Positions 1 through 13,581 of a stretch of DNA of 64,000 bases are shown here, in pieces; the first letter of the stretch is position 1; each line of letters begins with the position of its first letter. The notes beneath the pieces were generated by a model that saw only the letters and a program-made list of their open reading frames with translations, searched no databases and was not told where the DNA came from. The stretch covers positions 186,001 to 250,000 of the forward strand of contig JAMZAV010001055.1 in the NCBI GenBank assembly GCA_024449915.1. The letters run 5' to 3'. Position numbers and translations under genes: made by a program. The DNA is from Sweltsa coloradensis (lineage: Eukaryota; Arthropoda; Insecta; Plecoptera; Chloroperlidae).

Positions 1-202
1 CCTTCCAATTTTAGCCTATAGTCTCAAATTTAGATAAAAGGTTTGGCCCTTGTTTAGAAACAGAATAGTTAATGCTTAGGGTTATACATAATATGAAAGA
101 AATATTAATATCCCTAGATTATAAGAACAAAGATTTTGATGACAATTCATATTTTTACACGTGTTCTGTAAACGTTAAAGAACACTACAGTACAGTGTTA
201 AT

Positions 203-432
203 GTTACACATACAAATCATTTGACTTTTCACTGTTATTTACTTATTTTTATTTAAAAGGTGATATTTCGACTACTTTTCAGCAGTCCTTATCAAACAAA
301 ACTAAACACCATTACATAACATAACAAAACTTGTTTTGTTTGATAAAGACTGCTGAAAAGTAGTCGAAATATCACTTTTTAAATAAAAATAAGTAAATAA
401 CAGTGAAAAGTCTAATGATTTGTATGTGTAAC
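203..432. repeat. Near-perfect palindrome (foldback/MITE-like), 100-bp arms
   Basis: Positions 203-302 are the reverse complement of 333-432 with three mismatches that I can count in 100 bp; the loop is about 30 bp and itself contains the palindrome CAAAACTTGTTTTG. The outer ends read GTTACACATAC and GTATGTGTAAC. No clear target-site duplication flanks it, so the superfamily cannot be given. The high arm identity suggests either a young foldback element or recent arm homogenisation. A transcript crossing it would form a long hairpin. Confidence 0.85.
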
Positions 433-2159
433 GTTTCTACCTGTTATACAGTTTCAATTTTTATAACAGAGTTAAGTGTTTAATCGCTCGCTAACCAGGT
501 CACAGCGTTCAGCACGTATTGGCAATAACCGTGGGGATTTTATCCAGCTGGCTATATCCGCTCAACATAACCCACGTCGACAATATAATCCTAATGAATG
601 GAAAATCTACACGAAATTATATTTTCAGTGCAAAATGATAATTTCACGTCTTTTTGTTTAAAATTATTGCAGTAAGCTTGTTTGCATATGTGAACAATCA
701 CCAAAGAATATTTGATTAATTTCACGACGATTTGTTCTAAATGATCCACTAACATGTCTATAAAATAATTATGTATATTTTATTTGAAGGGTATGGTTTA
801 GCTCTACTCCTACACAGAAGTATAATTTTCAACAATAGTTGCATCAATGTGCCAGATAATGGTAATACGAATGTATACACGAAGTCGCGTTATAATAAAA
901 ATTAGATGTTGTCATTTACTATTTAGTCAAAATTGAAGAAAGATTTTTTAAGCTTTTAAATTTAGAATATTTTCCATTATTTTTTAAATTAAGGATTTTT
1001 GGCATCTATTTTTAGTTTTTACATTTCAACCAAAATCCTAAATGTGGGGTGTTTCTTGCACTTCTCATGGTCAAAAAATGTTAAAATACATTGCTAAACT
1101 AATTCTCAATATTTCTCGATTACACACACACAATCCAGAACTGGATTGGATTAAATATTAATAGTTCTCAATAGGTTTGGAAAAGCATTATCTTTAGTAA
1201 TATTAGCAATTTTGCATTATGTAACGTTTTACAAAATATATGTTCACCAATTTAGCATCCAAAAACCTGAAACGCTGAAAACACGTACCTCTGATCAAAA
1301 TATAGTTTTGTTCCACTCATCTCAATACTGTTGCCAGCAACGTGTTAGAAACTTTCTGAGAATAGGAGTATTCCTCTTGTGTGGCAAAAACGTTTACTCT
1401 GAAAAGTTTCTTGAAGGCAGCGAATCATTGTGTTTCTAAATACGGTTTACTGTTATAGACTAGTTATGGATTTTTTTACTTTTCCACAATAACTTTTCCT
1501 TCAAAGCCACATCTAATGGAAGAGAGAGAACAGAAATGTAACCAAGTAGTAAAAAAGATATACCCCATTTTAATCATATTTCCCACACACTTTATCCTAA
1601 TATAAAAACATAAAAAAAGATTAATTAGTATACGTTATAAAGAAATTGCTAAAATCAATACAGACTTTGTACAAATTAAACATATCCGTAATAAAATAAT
1701 ATCCTCCTCTTCTTTGGTTATGAGATTGTTTTGCCGTGTCCCTGTCAAGTTGCTTCTACACGTGCTCATTTTGTATCAACTCATTACGATCACTAGGCTT
1801 TCAGTTATAAGACGACACACAGGCTTATCTAAACATAAGACTTCATAGTATTAGCGTTTTACCTTTGTATTTCTCGTGGATTGCACTTAACTTTGTTTGA
1901 AGTGCGGGTATGGTATTTAAATCTTATGAAGGCTTATGAACATTGTGAGTAGCAATATGCGAAGCGAAAAGGGAAACCAAGCTTTTGATGATACTAATTA
2001 TATTAAAGAAGCAAAGTGTTTAAGATCGAGCAAGACATTCGTGAACAGAATATACGAACATGTTTGATCTCGACATATTTGCAAGGTAGATCAATCTTGT
2101 AATTCGTGTATTACTACCATGAATATGGACTGTTTCACCTGCCATCGAGCAGCATCGAT
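433..2159. other. No recognisable gene or repeat
   Basis: AT-rich sequence with two short open frames (61 and 75 codons) that have no recognisable motif and no splice context. I see nothing supportable here. Confidence 0.5.
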
Positions 2160-2330
2160 ATACACAAGTATTCCTAACTAAAGTTTTTTCCGAGGTTTTC
2201 CTCAGTCGTTTATGCGAATGCATGTGATTGAGTCCTCTTCAACACCCCTCGGACGTCCCTTCACAATTGACCTCTCCACCTCATTCCTAATTTGTCACCT
2301 GGAGAGGGCAAGAATTGCACCATGGGCAGG
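2160..2330 (+). repeat. SINE-like repeat, body/tail portion
   Basis: The motifs GTTTTCCTCAGTCGTT, ATGCGAAT, TTGAGTCCTCT and CCCTTCACAATTG occur in the same order and spacing at 52080-52160, where they follow a tRNA-like head. This copy lacks a clear tRNA-like head, so it looks 5'-truncated or diverged. The body has no coding potential. The similarity is what the sequence shows; assignment to a tRNA-derived SINE is inferred from the better copy. Confidence 0.55.
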
Positions 2331-2430
2331 TTTCCCACGATAAATTTTAAATTTTGAATTTTTTATGAGGTTGCAATTAACTTTCATCTGATTTGGGATT
2401 AATATATAAAGCTTTCGAGTTCGAAGTTAT

Positions 2431-2995
2431 TGGATGAGCGAAGCGAAGACTTCAATTTCACTGACCCCCCAAAAAATTTAGCTCCGGTGTTTTGTTTTTT
2501 TTGTTTTTCTGTCTGTTTGTTCGCTCTCTACCGGGCAAACGGCAATGCGATCTTGATGAAAATTGGAGGGGACCTTCGAAATCTCTGAACTTAGACTTGC
2601 CACGTTTTTGGGTACAATCGAAGAAATATTTCTCATGAATATCGTACTCTTACGATTTTTTCCGATTTTTAATGCGATATTTTCGTGACATTTGGGCCGA
2701 TTATGACCAAACGGGTGGGGCTACAACGTTCATATTGCACATGGACATTAAGGTAATGGTGATGTATTGCTTTTTGAAAGAAAAAGTTGAAAAAGTTAGC
2801 CAGAATCCATAGAATAAAGGTTTTAATATGAGTTTTTTTATGTTTATAATAAAAATTAACTAACAATAGAAACTTGACAACAATCACCTACAATGCATTC
2901 AAAAAGCACTTGCAAAAGAAAAGTGGTCCTACGCAAACTAAAAACTTAAAAAAAAGCTCATCCATCAACGCGGCGGGACTTACGCGTTTTCCTAG
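2431..2995 (+). mobile_element. Helentron-like non-autonomous element, family A, copy 1 (short form)
   Basis: Starts with TGGATGAGCGAAGCGAAG after a T. It has a T/G-rich tract (about 2486-2520) and the block CTGTCTGTTTGTTCGCTC, followed by one copy of the central block holding CCAAACGGGTGGGGCTAC. Near the 3' end AGCTCATCCA is the inverse of the start, followed by the hairpin AACGC...GCGTT and CCTAG, then T. There are no long TIRs, no target duplication and no coding frame. This matches non-autonomous Helentron structure; the class call is an inference from ends and target bases because no Rep/helicase is present. Confidence 0.75.
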
Positions 2996-4129
2996 TGTAG
3001 GCATATATTATTACATGCTAGAGTATGATTCTCTTTTCTTTGAATCGAACATCATCTATGTTTGTTGTAAAAATTAGGGCGTCTAAATGGGACATTAGAA
3101 TAGAAATGAACATCTCAAAGAAAACCATGTATTGCCAATAACTTATATTAAAATATAAAAATGTTGGCCAATTGCATGTCCATTTACAATGTATCCATGA
3201 AATAACTTTTGTGACGAAAAGGAGAAATGATTAAGATGTCACAAAGCAAAATATAATAAAACCATTTATTTTCCAATGATGGATTTTTTCATGAGCGGAA
3301 TGTTACTTGCATTGTCAGATATTCATGTGAGGACGTCCTTGCCATCAAACACGTCATTGATGTTTCATTTAAAACGTATTAAACGTTGATTGATACATAA
3401 TTGCATAGCTATTAGTAAATTGGACAAATAATAGGTGTTTCGTTGTTGGAAATGGCAACACAGCAATAAAAATGCAAAATGTGAAGATTTTATTTATTCT
3501 ACTTCTCAAATATGATTAATAAATTCAAATCGCAAGTATGGGTAGCATGGCAGCCTTTGTAATATAACCGTTTACAAATAACCATGATAAATATTAATGA
3601 TTCAAAGTTTATCGCCAACAACCTGTAAAATAAAATAAAATATAAAAGGTGTTTCATAACTCAACCGACTATTATTATCATGGTGACAGTTACACTCTTA
3701 CGGGGGTTGGTTTCTGCAATGTCCCTGGTGCTAAAACGTTTCTTTTTCGTTTCGCTCGGTCACATTCACGTGCATTCTTTTTGTCGGGGGGGGGGGGGGG
3801 GGCGTCAAGTGAGATGATGGATCGTGGTCCGAGTCTCGTCGCAGCACCGCGTGTTGTCTTCTGCTAGTGACAGCGTTCATCCCACTCTGGAGCAAGACTC
3901 TTTTACAAAAACAAATGCAAAACACATTACTTACTTTTCTAACTTGACATTGTAGGTTTTTATTTGGTAAGTGTCAAGGAAATGATATATTAATACTGGG
4001 TTTAATGAAATGAGTTGTATTTGTTTCGTATACACCATGACGTCACCTACCAAATCAGAATTCTTGGTCAAAGCATCAATTAATATATTATATTGTCCCC
4101 TATATTCATCCGTCTATTAACCCGATACG
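2996..4129. other. No gene; contains a poly-G run
   Basis: AT-rich DNA without a supportable feature. An uninterrupted G run of about 17 lies near 3786-3802 and creates artefactual glycine/proline frames on both strands. Confidence 0.5.
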
Positions 4130-4345
4130 GTGCAAAGTATACAATCAGGCACCTTATTCAGCCGGTCGAGTTGGGGCGTACTCGATGTGACACCCCAGCC
4201 TTCGTGAAAATATATACAAAGAATTTTAAAACTTTCACTATCGTTGAAATTAAGGTGCATTAAATCAAAAATTGTAAATTTGGTTTGCGTACGAACATTG
4301 CTTTTGGGTGGGAAAATGGGTTGAAATTTGCTCAAAATCACACAT
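4130..4345 (+). repeat. Old dispersed repeat, family Q copy 1
   Basis: Shares an ordered series of motifs with 49900-50142: AGTTGGGG, a CGA.GTG segment, ACCCAGCC, AAAACT.TCAC, GGTGAAAAAATGG-like and CTCAAAATCAC. A third, weaker copy lies near 44280-44440. The copies are strongly diverged. No terminal structure or coding frame is visible, so the element class is unknown. Confidence 0.45.
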
Positions 4346-6968
4346 TTTGGATGATATTGCTATGGAAGGTAGAATTTGTATGATAAAAAAGTGTTTAGGA
4401 CATAAGGTATTTTTCTTTTTTGTATTGTTGCTTTGTAATATCATATAAATTAGTAAAGCGAGAAATTTTAACTCTTAGGAAATAATTGATGAAAAACGAT
4501 TTTTTTTAGAGCGTGCTTGCAAATGTGGAATGTGCGGGAAAAAACGTATAAGAACGAGAGAGCCAAAGAGCAAAAGAGAGAAAGAAGAAGATTTGTTGAG
4601 GGCGAGAGTGAGCATATTTTTTTTTATTGAAAATTGAAAACTTTGTGAATATGATGTGTGCATTCGAATGCTATGAATTCACCAATCACGTGCTAAACGT
4701 ACTACACTACAATTTTATACATGTTTGAAAAGCGTTACTTAAACATAATATTTTCTGCTTGCGTTCATGACAGCTACAATCTTTTCTACATCTGTGATGG
4801 TAGTCGCCCGAGCAAACATGAATTCTTTGATACAATATTGCCCTGTTTCTGCACCCTTCGCTACTGTGTATGGTAATCATATGATCGAATCTTAAATAAC
4901 CAATTCTATGAGCCGTCAAGAGTTGTTGTTCAACGTACCAACATGATAGCCGTGAAGATGCGAAAACAGGCCAACAATAAAAGAGCGCGACTTTAGGAGA
5001 TACGTTCGTGATTTGCATTTAGCCGTAGTTGAAACCTGAAAATAAAGCCCATACTTATACTTTCAGTGGAACTTGTGTGTATTCTACAATACAGTTAGTT
5101 TTATGTGAGAATGGGTGAGCGTAACAAATCTTCTGTTTTAACATGATGAACACAAATAATAGCAGATATGATTTATTTTAAGAGTATTATTAGAAAAGAG
5201 CACTAGCAAAGCAAAGGCTAATATTGTGGGATAACACTACGATTTATAATGTCAAAAATATTTTATTTGTGTTAGTTGATTCAATAAAATTTATCACACC
5301 CAGGAATTTAAATAAACGAATAACTCATTCAGCACTCAAAGAATAGTGACAAAGGTTATACTCTCAGGAAAGGCCTGTAATAAATAATATAAGTATATTA
5401 ATGATACATATTTATTAATTTTAGCAAGTAATTTTACGCCTGTCTATCCTATTCATTCACAAAAGACTTACAATCAAATGGAGTGATTTTTTTTTCAAAT
5501 GTAATTTGTAACAACAAATGAATATAGTGAGTGCACAGTACAAAATATTCAACGGGTCTTGACACACCATGCATTTCTGAAAGTTGTAAAATGAGGTTGC
5601 AATTTGTAATTTATGAACACAGAACACAATTTGGAAGATACTTTCGGATACTTCATATTACTGAAGAAAAAAATAGCAAATTATTATTTTTACTTGAACC
5701 CACAAATCCAAATCAGTCAGTAAATATATTAATAAACTCTATTCCTTGTACTGAGTAAAGTTCAGTTGAGTGCAATAAGTTTGCCTTTGCTTTTGTTTTA
5801 TATGCAGTATCGGGAATCCATAAAAGCAGACTCATAATGTGTCTACTTTAAGGGTAAATAAACCAAGAAAATACAAAAGATTCGTTTTTGCTTGTTTGCA
5901 AATTCAATGTATTCCCATTCTGCCTGTTTGAGCAGAAAGATCCTCCCCTCTTTCCACAGTCTATATTTTTATCTTCCTAGCCACCTCATCTTCTTTGACC
6001 CGATGCCAAAGATCGTGTCAACGGCAGATACTCCACCCCGAGGGTGTATTGTTATCGTCGCCAGGTGCTGAAAGCTAACGAGCTATGTCGGTGCTGTGCT
6101 CATATCGGCCACCAGCGTGCAACGCTCCACTTGCTCATGTGGTGCCTGTGGGGAGGGGCGGTAAGCAAGGGGAAGCGAAGCTTCAGTGGACCGGTTAAAA
6201 ACAAAACTATCACATTTTTACACTAGCAGTGATTGTATCTACGCTCAAAGGAACCTTAGAATTTAAAATTTTATGAATAGTGTGAACATATTTGATTTTA
6301 TTAATACGTTTTGCCCATACTCACGAATGTTTATTCATTCTTATTCAGCTATAATTTCCATGGGTATAGTGCTTAATGCTGAGCTCAAAGTCGAATACCA
6401 GGTGAACAGTTTTACGCGGTCCAACCGCCATCTTGTAATGTCTCGCATGTTTGGTGAAAGCAATTAAGGCATTCTCAAATGAGAGACATATTTGATTATA
6501 ATTACATGTGATTTGTTTGATAGTACCCAACGAAACGGAAAATATTTGTTTCTTTGTTTTTGCAACGGAAGTATAAATAATTTGTCTTTATTTTGTTATT
6601 ATTTTTGGATTTATTCTTGTTATCACAATAAACTTCTGTATGTATTCAAGAGTGCGCGTCAAATCTTAATAAGGCAATGACAATGATTTCTCAAGTTTTA
6701 CGGTTTGAGTTGTTATAAGTAAGCTAAGCAAAACAAATCAAATTTGCAAAAAATAACTGTCGTATTGCGCATCATTAGAGGAATGCGTGTAGAGAGTAAA
6801 ACGGAAAACAAACAACCAAACATTTGTTTTTCAATCATTTTAACTACCTGCTCACGGCTTATGGACACAACAAAAATGAAAATGGTATTTTATATCTATC
6901 ACAAATACATGCATATGCAAATTATTACCAGATAAAAATTGTAGATTCAAAAGAACGCTGTTAAAATG
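4346..6968. other. No supportable gene
   Basis: AT-rich sequence with a purine-rich tract at about 4545-4610. A minus-strand frame at about 4740-4860 gives a plausible-looking 45-codon stretch, but it ends upstream in stops. A GC-richer patch at 5990-6200 holds only short frames. Nothing is recognised. Confidence 0.45.
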
Positions 6969-7110
6969 TCATGGCAAGGGACATATAAAATTTTAAGAGC
7001 TATATTTTTGGTGTTAATCTAAAACACTATTTTTACATATCATGGCAAGGAATATTTCTAATGCTGAGATGAATGTATTGCATTTTTTAGTGTTAAAATA
7101 GAACATGAAA
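6969..7110. repeat. Diverged local tandem duplication, period about 71 bp
   Basis: TCATGGCAAGG occurs at 6969 and again at 7040. Each is followed about 45 bp later by TT(G/A)GTGTTAA and then AAAACA/AGAACA. The remainder of the unit has drifted, indicating an old duplication. Confidence 0.5.
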
Positions 7111-10100
7111 ACACAATTTTCACAAGATATTGAACATAGGCTATTATTTGTAACTTGGAGGTGAGCATTTCATTAAAAATACTAATTTTCTCTTTAGTAG
7201 TAGGATGCAAATCGATTGTGAAGTTACTAAGTTTAGATTTGTTATTGAGGTAAATTACCAAGTGAGGTGTTTCAGCAAATAAGTCACCAAATATTGTATT
7301 TGAGGCATGTTTAAATCCATCTAAAGAGCTCCAGTCAATATGTCGTGAATGAAGCCGGCAGACAAACTCCTAAAATAAAGTCGCTTCTGCCGTCTGAACC
7401 CCATCCACCCCATGTGCCATATTTCCAAGTGATATTACACACACACCTTGCCTCACATATGTTACAGCAAATAGAGCGAGTGAAAACTTTCCTCTGCTAC
7501 GCGTCCTTCTGGGGGTGGATGGTTCGTGAGGGGTGGAGTGGAGGGGGTTGGAAAATACTCGCCTCTTCTAGCTAGACTGCTAGACGATCGCGCGGAGGTG
7601 CAGGCTCGTTTGCAATACGTTGAACACGTGGTTTGGGTTGAATCGAAAACAGAATCGAAATGACCTAGACACGATAAAATGAAGTTGAAATGAGTTGACA
7701 ATCATGTGTTGGATGTTTTTATATCCACACATATGTCACTGTTAACAATGTACACAAAACAGCAGCAGCACGTTTTTGTTCGTTTTGTTTTGCATCATTG
7801 GGGATGCAGCGATATTGATTATTTATATAGGTGATATGTAAATGTGTTGCACGGTTTGTATATGCACTAAGCACGAATTATGGTTGTGAATGATATTGTT
7901 AAATGGTAAAATGAAGAGGGGAGAGGGGTATAAATAAACGTCATTGAATTAATAACGAAGTGATTTAATACGAGTACGCTGGTAAATTAGGGATAAGAAC
8001 AACATTTTGGAATTCATCAAAGAATGATATACTAAGTAGCCCGTTATGAAACAATTAAGTTGAAAGTTTTTTCAATGCTAAAAATAACCAAATTTCAAAT
8101 CATATTAAAATTATTATCCTTGTTTTTCAATGTTTTCGATGAAAACATAGTCTATAATGCAATTTGTGTTCGAAATATGAAAGAAACCAAAAAAGTTACA
8201 AATGCACACATTATCAAATAAAACTCCTTGCTAAGAATATTTTTTTCCAACAAAATACTAATAAAAGTTAAAATCGCGTATTTATGATAACCACTAGTTC
8301 TATAATTTTCACGAATATAATACCTCTTTCCTCAACATTGGTGAAGGTCGCTAGTGCAGGATTACACCCGCTCGTGTTCGTGAGTGAAGGCTAGTTCCCG
8401 CACCGCCACGTGTAGTAACAGCAGCACCAACCTACACGAGACGACGGAGTGTTTGTTTTTGTTCTCAAATCAACGCGCCCAGGCAATTATCGAGATTGAG
8501 TGGATCGAGCAACCTAATTGAGTTACTTGAGACTTGAGGGAAACGCTTCTATACATTTCCGTTCTAATTTCGGTTCAGCTTTGTCGATATTCTGTAGCAG
8601 GCATGCTCTTTTCACCAGGTTTCAAATTTATCACACAATAATTAGGTCGCACGTGTATGAAATTTTACATAATTACGTAAAAATGGAATATAAAGACACG
8701 TATTATGGAACTTTTACATAAATTGAATCTAGAAAGTAAATAAAAAAATATTGCAATGTAATAGAGTTTATAAACTGTCATAGGTAAAAAAAAAATACAC
8801 AAATAAGTGATCATTTACTGATAGAATTATGAGTGTTATTAAAGATTTGCACCAATACAATAATCGCCAATGACAGTGTACCGCTGCATATGGATAGGCA
8901 AAGAATGGAGACAGTTGGAGTTTGAATAAATGATATAACTGAACATTTATATTAAGCACGATAAAATAAAGATGTTACTATTTTTGAAATACGTGAGAGT
9001 TTCAGATGACGTCACACCGACTGTCATGGCCGACTGGTTGTCAAAAATTACATGAGCGCCATCTAAATATATGTTAAAAGAATGAATTTCATTGAAGAAT
9101 CCTCAAAGCTGCTGACATTTTGCAGTTCAAACCAATCGAATATGTATTCTCATATCTGATATTAACGTTTTAGCAAGGAAACAATTGAAATTGAAAATGA
9201 ATTTTTTTCAAAAACAATACTCAGACATTGTAGAAGAAGTCAAAGAGCTATGCCTTGCGATCTGGCCACAGCCTACGCTTTAGTAGTAGACCTACAGTTT
9301 CGTGGTGTAAAGTATTTCAAAAACTGGAATAACCTAAGTTATCCGATATGTTTACATTTTGCATCGTACAAACTTTTTAATCGGTGTAGGTGAATAAAAA
9401 TGTTTAATTTCTTCCTATTCGCCTATGGTAGCCATGTTGAAATTGCATTCCTTGCCCAACAGTTGCCCCATGTTAGAAGATGCTGTGCCACCAAAGCCTT
9501 CCTAAAACTCTTGTCTAGTATAATGTAAAATGCACACTTTAAAACAATTTTCTTGACAAAACAATAAACGCTTAGATAATGCAAAAATAAACGTAAAGAA
9601 ATGGTGACTAAAAATATTTCTTTAGAAACTTAATCCTGGTTTTCTTCGCCCTAAGGAAGTCAACGCAATGAAATGTGTTATCCTGGATTGTGTGAAAGTT
9701 CCAACACCCAGTCGAAACTAGAAACAAAAACTACACGCATAAACCAAAAACTAAAAGACATAAACCCTGGTTCCACCTGGTAACAAGAAAAGGGTTTTCC
9801 TCTTGGCTTCACAATGTAGAAAACTCAAACTTACAACGCAATAACTAAAATGTAAAGACTCAATTCGAAATTATGAGATTCGGGGTTTCCTTTGTTTTCA
9901 TCCTAAGGTTGGATTTAATGTTAACTTCAACCTACATTTTGTTTTGGTTCCCTGACCAATGTGTACTGGATAAGTTCTCATTAATTTTGTTAAATCCACC
10001 ATATCTCGCGCAGTTTGTTGAATAGTGTTACTAAACTTTTTTTAGTATGCTAATAAAGTTACTTGCTATTTCTTTAAATTCTTTATTATCCTTATAAATC

Positions 10101-12214
10101 CTTTTAAAGTTTATAAAGGGGAAATGTAAGGTCAATCATTAAATAAAATACATACATAGATAATTTGAGCGGTATAAGCGTTTAATTTAGTAGCAAACAC
10201 TGCTGATGCTGAATCAAAGTGTAATAAATAACTTCACTATTATATTTTCTTTTATCTACAGCGCAATAGTTCACTTGCTCAAGCCTAGATAGGTGTTTTA
10301 AACTAGTACCATGATCTTTCAGAATTTTTTCTTAGGAAAATTATAAATAATAAAATGTCAATCCTCACTCCTTCCCTATTGCTTTAGATTTGATTACCTG
10401 GTTTCGAACTAGATTCAACAGAAGTGATATTGACACGAGAAGTACATCTTTTAGTTGTACCAATTGTTATAGTTTAATTAAGAATGACTGCAATTTAAAA
10501 ATAAATAAGGACAATTTTGATTTTAGTTTCGTGTATTATCGATTGAAAAATTTAAAAATACAAAAAAGTTACGAATTAATGTTTGACATTCTGTGACTGT
10601 GGTTTTAGAAAATATCATTAACGAATGGTAGGAACTAATGTAAATCAAGCGGAAACGTGGAACCGAAATGTGATGCATTTAACAAAGATAATGTGTGTAA
10701 ATGATGGGGTGTGTGGATGGTAATATTCGAGTAATAATGGCGGATAAAGTCATGAACACAGATTTTACGCAATAAAAAGATTATAAAACAAGTAATAAAG
10801 AAAATCAGAATCATTCTACGAATGGGTATATTTTCACTGGCGATCTGAAATTAGCGTCAGTTTAGATGCTAAATCAACTGTTTAATGATCTTTAAAACAT
10901 TTGAAACATTATTACCATTTAAAATTACTGATAATTATTAATTATTGGTGATAAATTTACCATTAAATTTTACTTATACATTCAATTTCATTCATCCATT
11001 TCGAGGTGAAATACGTTTTCTGAAGAGGAGAGTTTTTTTCAATGAAACAATAGGCAACAAATTTTTGTATCATGTTATTTACGTCATTAGAGATACGTGT
11101 ATTGCATTTTTAAATGTAATTTTTTGGTTTTGTAGAATCTAATTTTGGCACCATTCAAAATAATTGTGTATGAAGTTTCTTATAATATTTATTGAAAGTC
11201 ATTATCAAGTTGAATAAATATCAACTGTTAAAATGTGTCAGCAAAACAATAGTCACTATAGAATTGAAAATAAATAGACTAAAGCCTCCCAGTTTAAGTT
11301 AAATATAGCGCTTGTAGCCATCATTCACAAACGCTTAATGTTCACCACCTCTATCATTATTCATCATAACGCAGCGGGTAGAGAATTTTTGAGTATACGA
11401 CTAAGTAAATGTATCTATATAAAGTAAGTGTGATTTACAAAGTAAATGAAACTAGGGATATAATCATTAATAATCTAGTCATGAAATAACAGTTTCATAG
11501 ATAAATCATTATCAACTATTGAAACAATGTAGTATTGGCTCTGCATGTCTCCGGGCAGAAACCAATAGCCCCTACCGCTTGTTTGAAACTGATAACAAAC
11601 TATAAATGCCCCTCCCCCCGACGTATGTATGTATGAACTTGATAAGAGCCACTGACCAATCGAATGGCATTAAAATGTTCACCGTTACTAAATAATAAAC
11701 GATCGGTTTTTGCGAGTACGATATAATTGGAAATCGTTTAGGTCGATCCACGCTTGAAACGTGTTGTTTTGTGGGACATTAATGGTTCTCCAATGGAAAC
11801 ATTTGACGGTAAATCACAGACCAGATTAGCAATAAAGCGATTTCACCGCGACGCCATTACCTAGCAATACTATACTGCACATGGGTAATTAAACTGGGTC
11901 GGTCGGGGACCCTTGAGACAAATTGCATCCGTATAAACAGAACGGAGGGTTGGGGATCCCCCTACTGATTGATACGTGATGCTATGTTGCCACGTGTAGC
12001 ACGTGATGTGGGTCTATAGACGGTTTCAGTTACGCTGGCACTGGCCGAGATATCGCAGGTCGTAGGTCCGAATTTAGCTAAGTTATTCATGATTTATCTT
12101 TAGACAATGCAATTTGTTTGATCTTTGCACAAAATTTTTCCCGGTATGTGCATTTTTCACCGTATATAAATATGCCTTATATAACAAGTAAATATCCGTA
12201 GTGTGTAAATTGTA
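7111..12214. other. Unrecognised intergenic or intronic DNA
   Basis: Five kilobases of AT-rich sequence with several GC-richer patches (7340-7640, 8340-8520, 11530-12080). All frames are under 80 codons and carry no recognisable motif. A TATAAATA string near 7929 has no convincing initiator downstream. I see no repeat shared with other parts of the window. Confidence 0.45.
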
Positions 12215-12480
12215 AGCGTTGGCTTGCATGCGCTCGCATGACCTTGGCTGGTGCCAGCTAACATGGCGCAGGGTATAGCTTCCTCCTTGGATGCAAGAGA
12301 TACACAGAGCCTATATGCGTTTGCTTGACCTTGGCTAGTGCCAGCTAACATGGCACAGCGTATAGCTTCCTCCTTGGATGCGAGGGATTCACAGAGCCTA
12401 CAAGCGCTCGCTTGACCTTGGCTTGTGTCAACTTACATGGCACAGAGTATAGCTTCCTTCTTGGATGCGAAGTATTCACA
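12215..12480 (-). repeat. Tandem repeat of 87 bp (29 codons), about three units, coding-like on the minus strand
   Basis: CCTTGGCT-anchored units recur at 12242, 12329 and 12416, a period of exactly 87 bp. On the minus strand the units read through in one frame as 29-residue repeats with the core LASKEEAI..CAMLAG and TSQGQA. Between the two full units I count ten differing codons; six are synonymous third-position changes. The third unit has an in-frame TAA at the point where the others read TTA, and that site also reads as the splice-donor-like string GTAAGT. It may be a relic or exon of a repeat protein, or a minisatellite. The protein family is not recognised. Confidence 0.6.
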
Positions 12481-13132
12481 CAACGACGGAAAACGATCGC
12501 ACAGCTAGATTGACATCGATTTTAGAGTCACAGTGATCTATGCTGGGGATTTGTTCGTTATTGGATGGAGTGGCCGAGTCATTTCCCAACACATTTTCTT
12601 AATTTTCACTTCACTACGGAGCAAAATTACGTTAATGTTAATACCACTTGATTTCGCTAGAGAAACTCGAAATATTGTTCATTATAAGGCCTATGTAATG
12701 TTTTGTTAAATTGTAAGTAACGGACAAAAAATCTTTGATCGGCGTTATATATTTTAGTGATTTGAAGCTCAATCACGCGTAAAATATAAATATTTGGCTT
12801 TGTACATACGCTCTTTATTTATTTTGATTTAAGACAGTTAGCTACAATATGTATTCGAGAATTTGTGTAATTGTCATAATATTCTGAGTAGTGGAACATC
12901 GATACACTCTATTCCAGCTGCCAGTCTAGGTGTTCATTGTGATAATGAATGACTAATAATGCATTACGGGTGGCAATGTTTACAGAGGGGTTGGGTGTTT
13001 ATTGGGGAGGGGGGGGGGGATGAACGATGGAAGTTATAGGGAATATGCATGGTTGGTAGACGTATTCAGTCTCTTGTCTATGTAAATATATTTACATGCA
13101 ACTTTGAAATAATACTTTGCTCTATTATCCAT
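12481..13132. other. No gene; short G run
   Basis: No feature is supported apart from a G-rich run at about 13004-13020. Confidence 0.4.
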
Positions 13133-13581
13133 TGGATGAGCGTAGCGAGCGAAGCGAAGATTCCATTTCACTACACTGGAGAAAAAAATCCGGAATGTTT
13201 TTTTTTTTTTTTTGTATTTTTGTCTATCTGTTAACACGATTCCGGCTAAACCAATACTCCGATTGCGATGAAATTTTATGGAGGCCTTCGAAATCTCTAA
13301 ACTTAGAACTGCCACGTTTTTGAGCGCAATAGAAAAAAAAAATCTCATGAAAATCGCAATTTTACGATTTTTTTCGATTTTTAAAAACACCTACAGGCTT
13401 TGTCCGATTGTAATAATTTTTTCACAGAACCTTAATTTTATGAATTAATATATTCGTGTGAAATTTGAGCGTAATCTAAAAATTATTTCTTGTGAAAATC
13501 TCTATTTTACGCTTTTTTTGTTTTTAAAAAATTACGCTCATCCAACAACGCGTCTGAAAAAGCGTTTGCAAAGCTTCCTAG
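13133..13581 (+). mobile_element. Helentron-like element, family B, copy 1
   Basis: Begins TGGATGAGCGTAGCGAGC after a T. It carries the B body (CCATTTCACTACACTGGAG, T-run, CGGCTAAACC..TACTCCGATTG), one block with TTCACAGAACCTTAA and the inverse start ACGCTCATCCAA. It ends in a type-ii tail, AACGC...GCGTT plus AAGCTTCCTAG, followed by T. The 5' TTGGATGAGCG and the 3' CGCTCATCCAA are exact inverses. The 118-codon minus frame here is an artefact of the repeat. Confidence 0.75.

Noticed and set aside
4740..4900. Minus-strand stretch reading AKGAETGQYCIKEFMFAR
   Set aside because: Looks protein-like but is preceded by stops in frame and has no clear exon boundaries; too short to support.
7925..7945. 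TATA-box promoter (TATAAATA)
   Set aside because: No initiator at the right distance and no exon downstream; common in AT-rich DNA.
12215..12480. CRISPR-like regular spacing
   Set aside because: The whole 87-bp unit repeats, without unique spacers, in a eukaryotic context.
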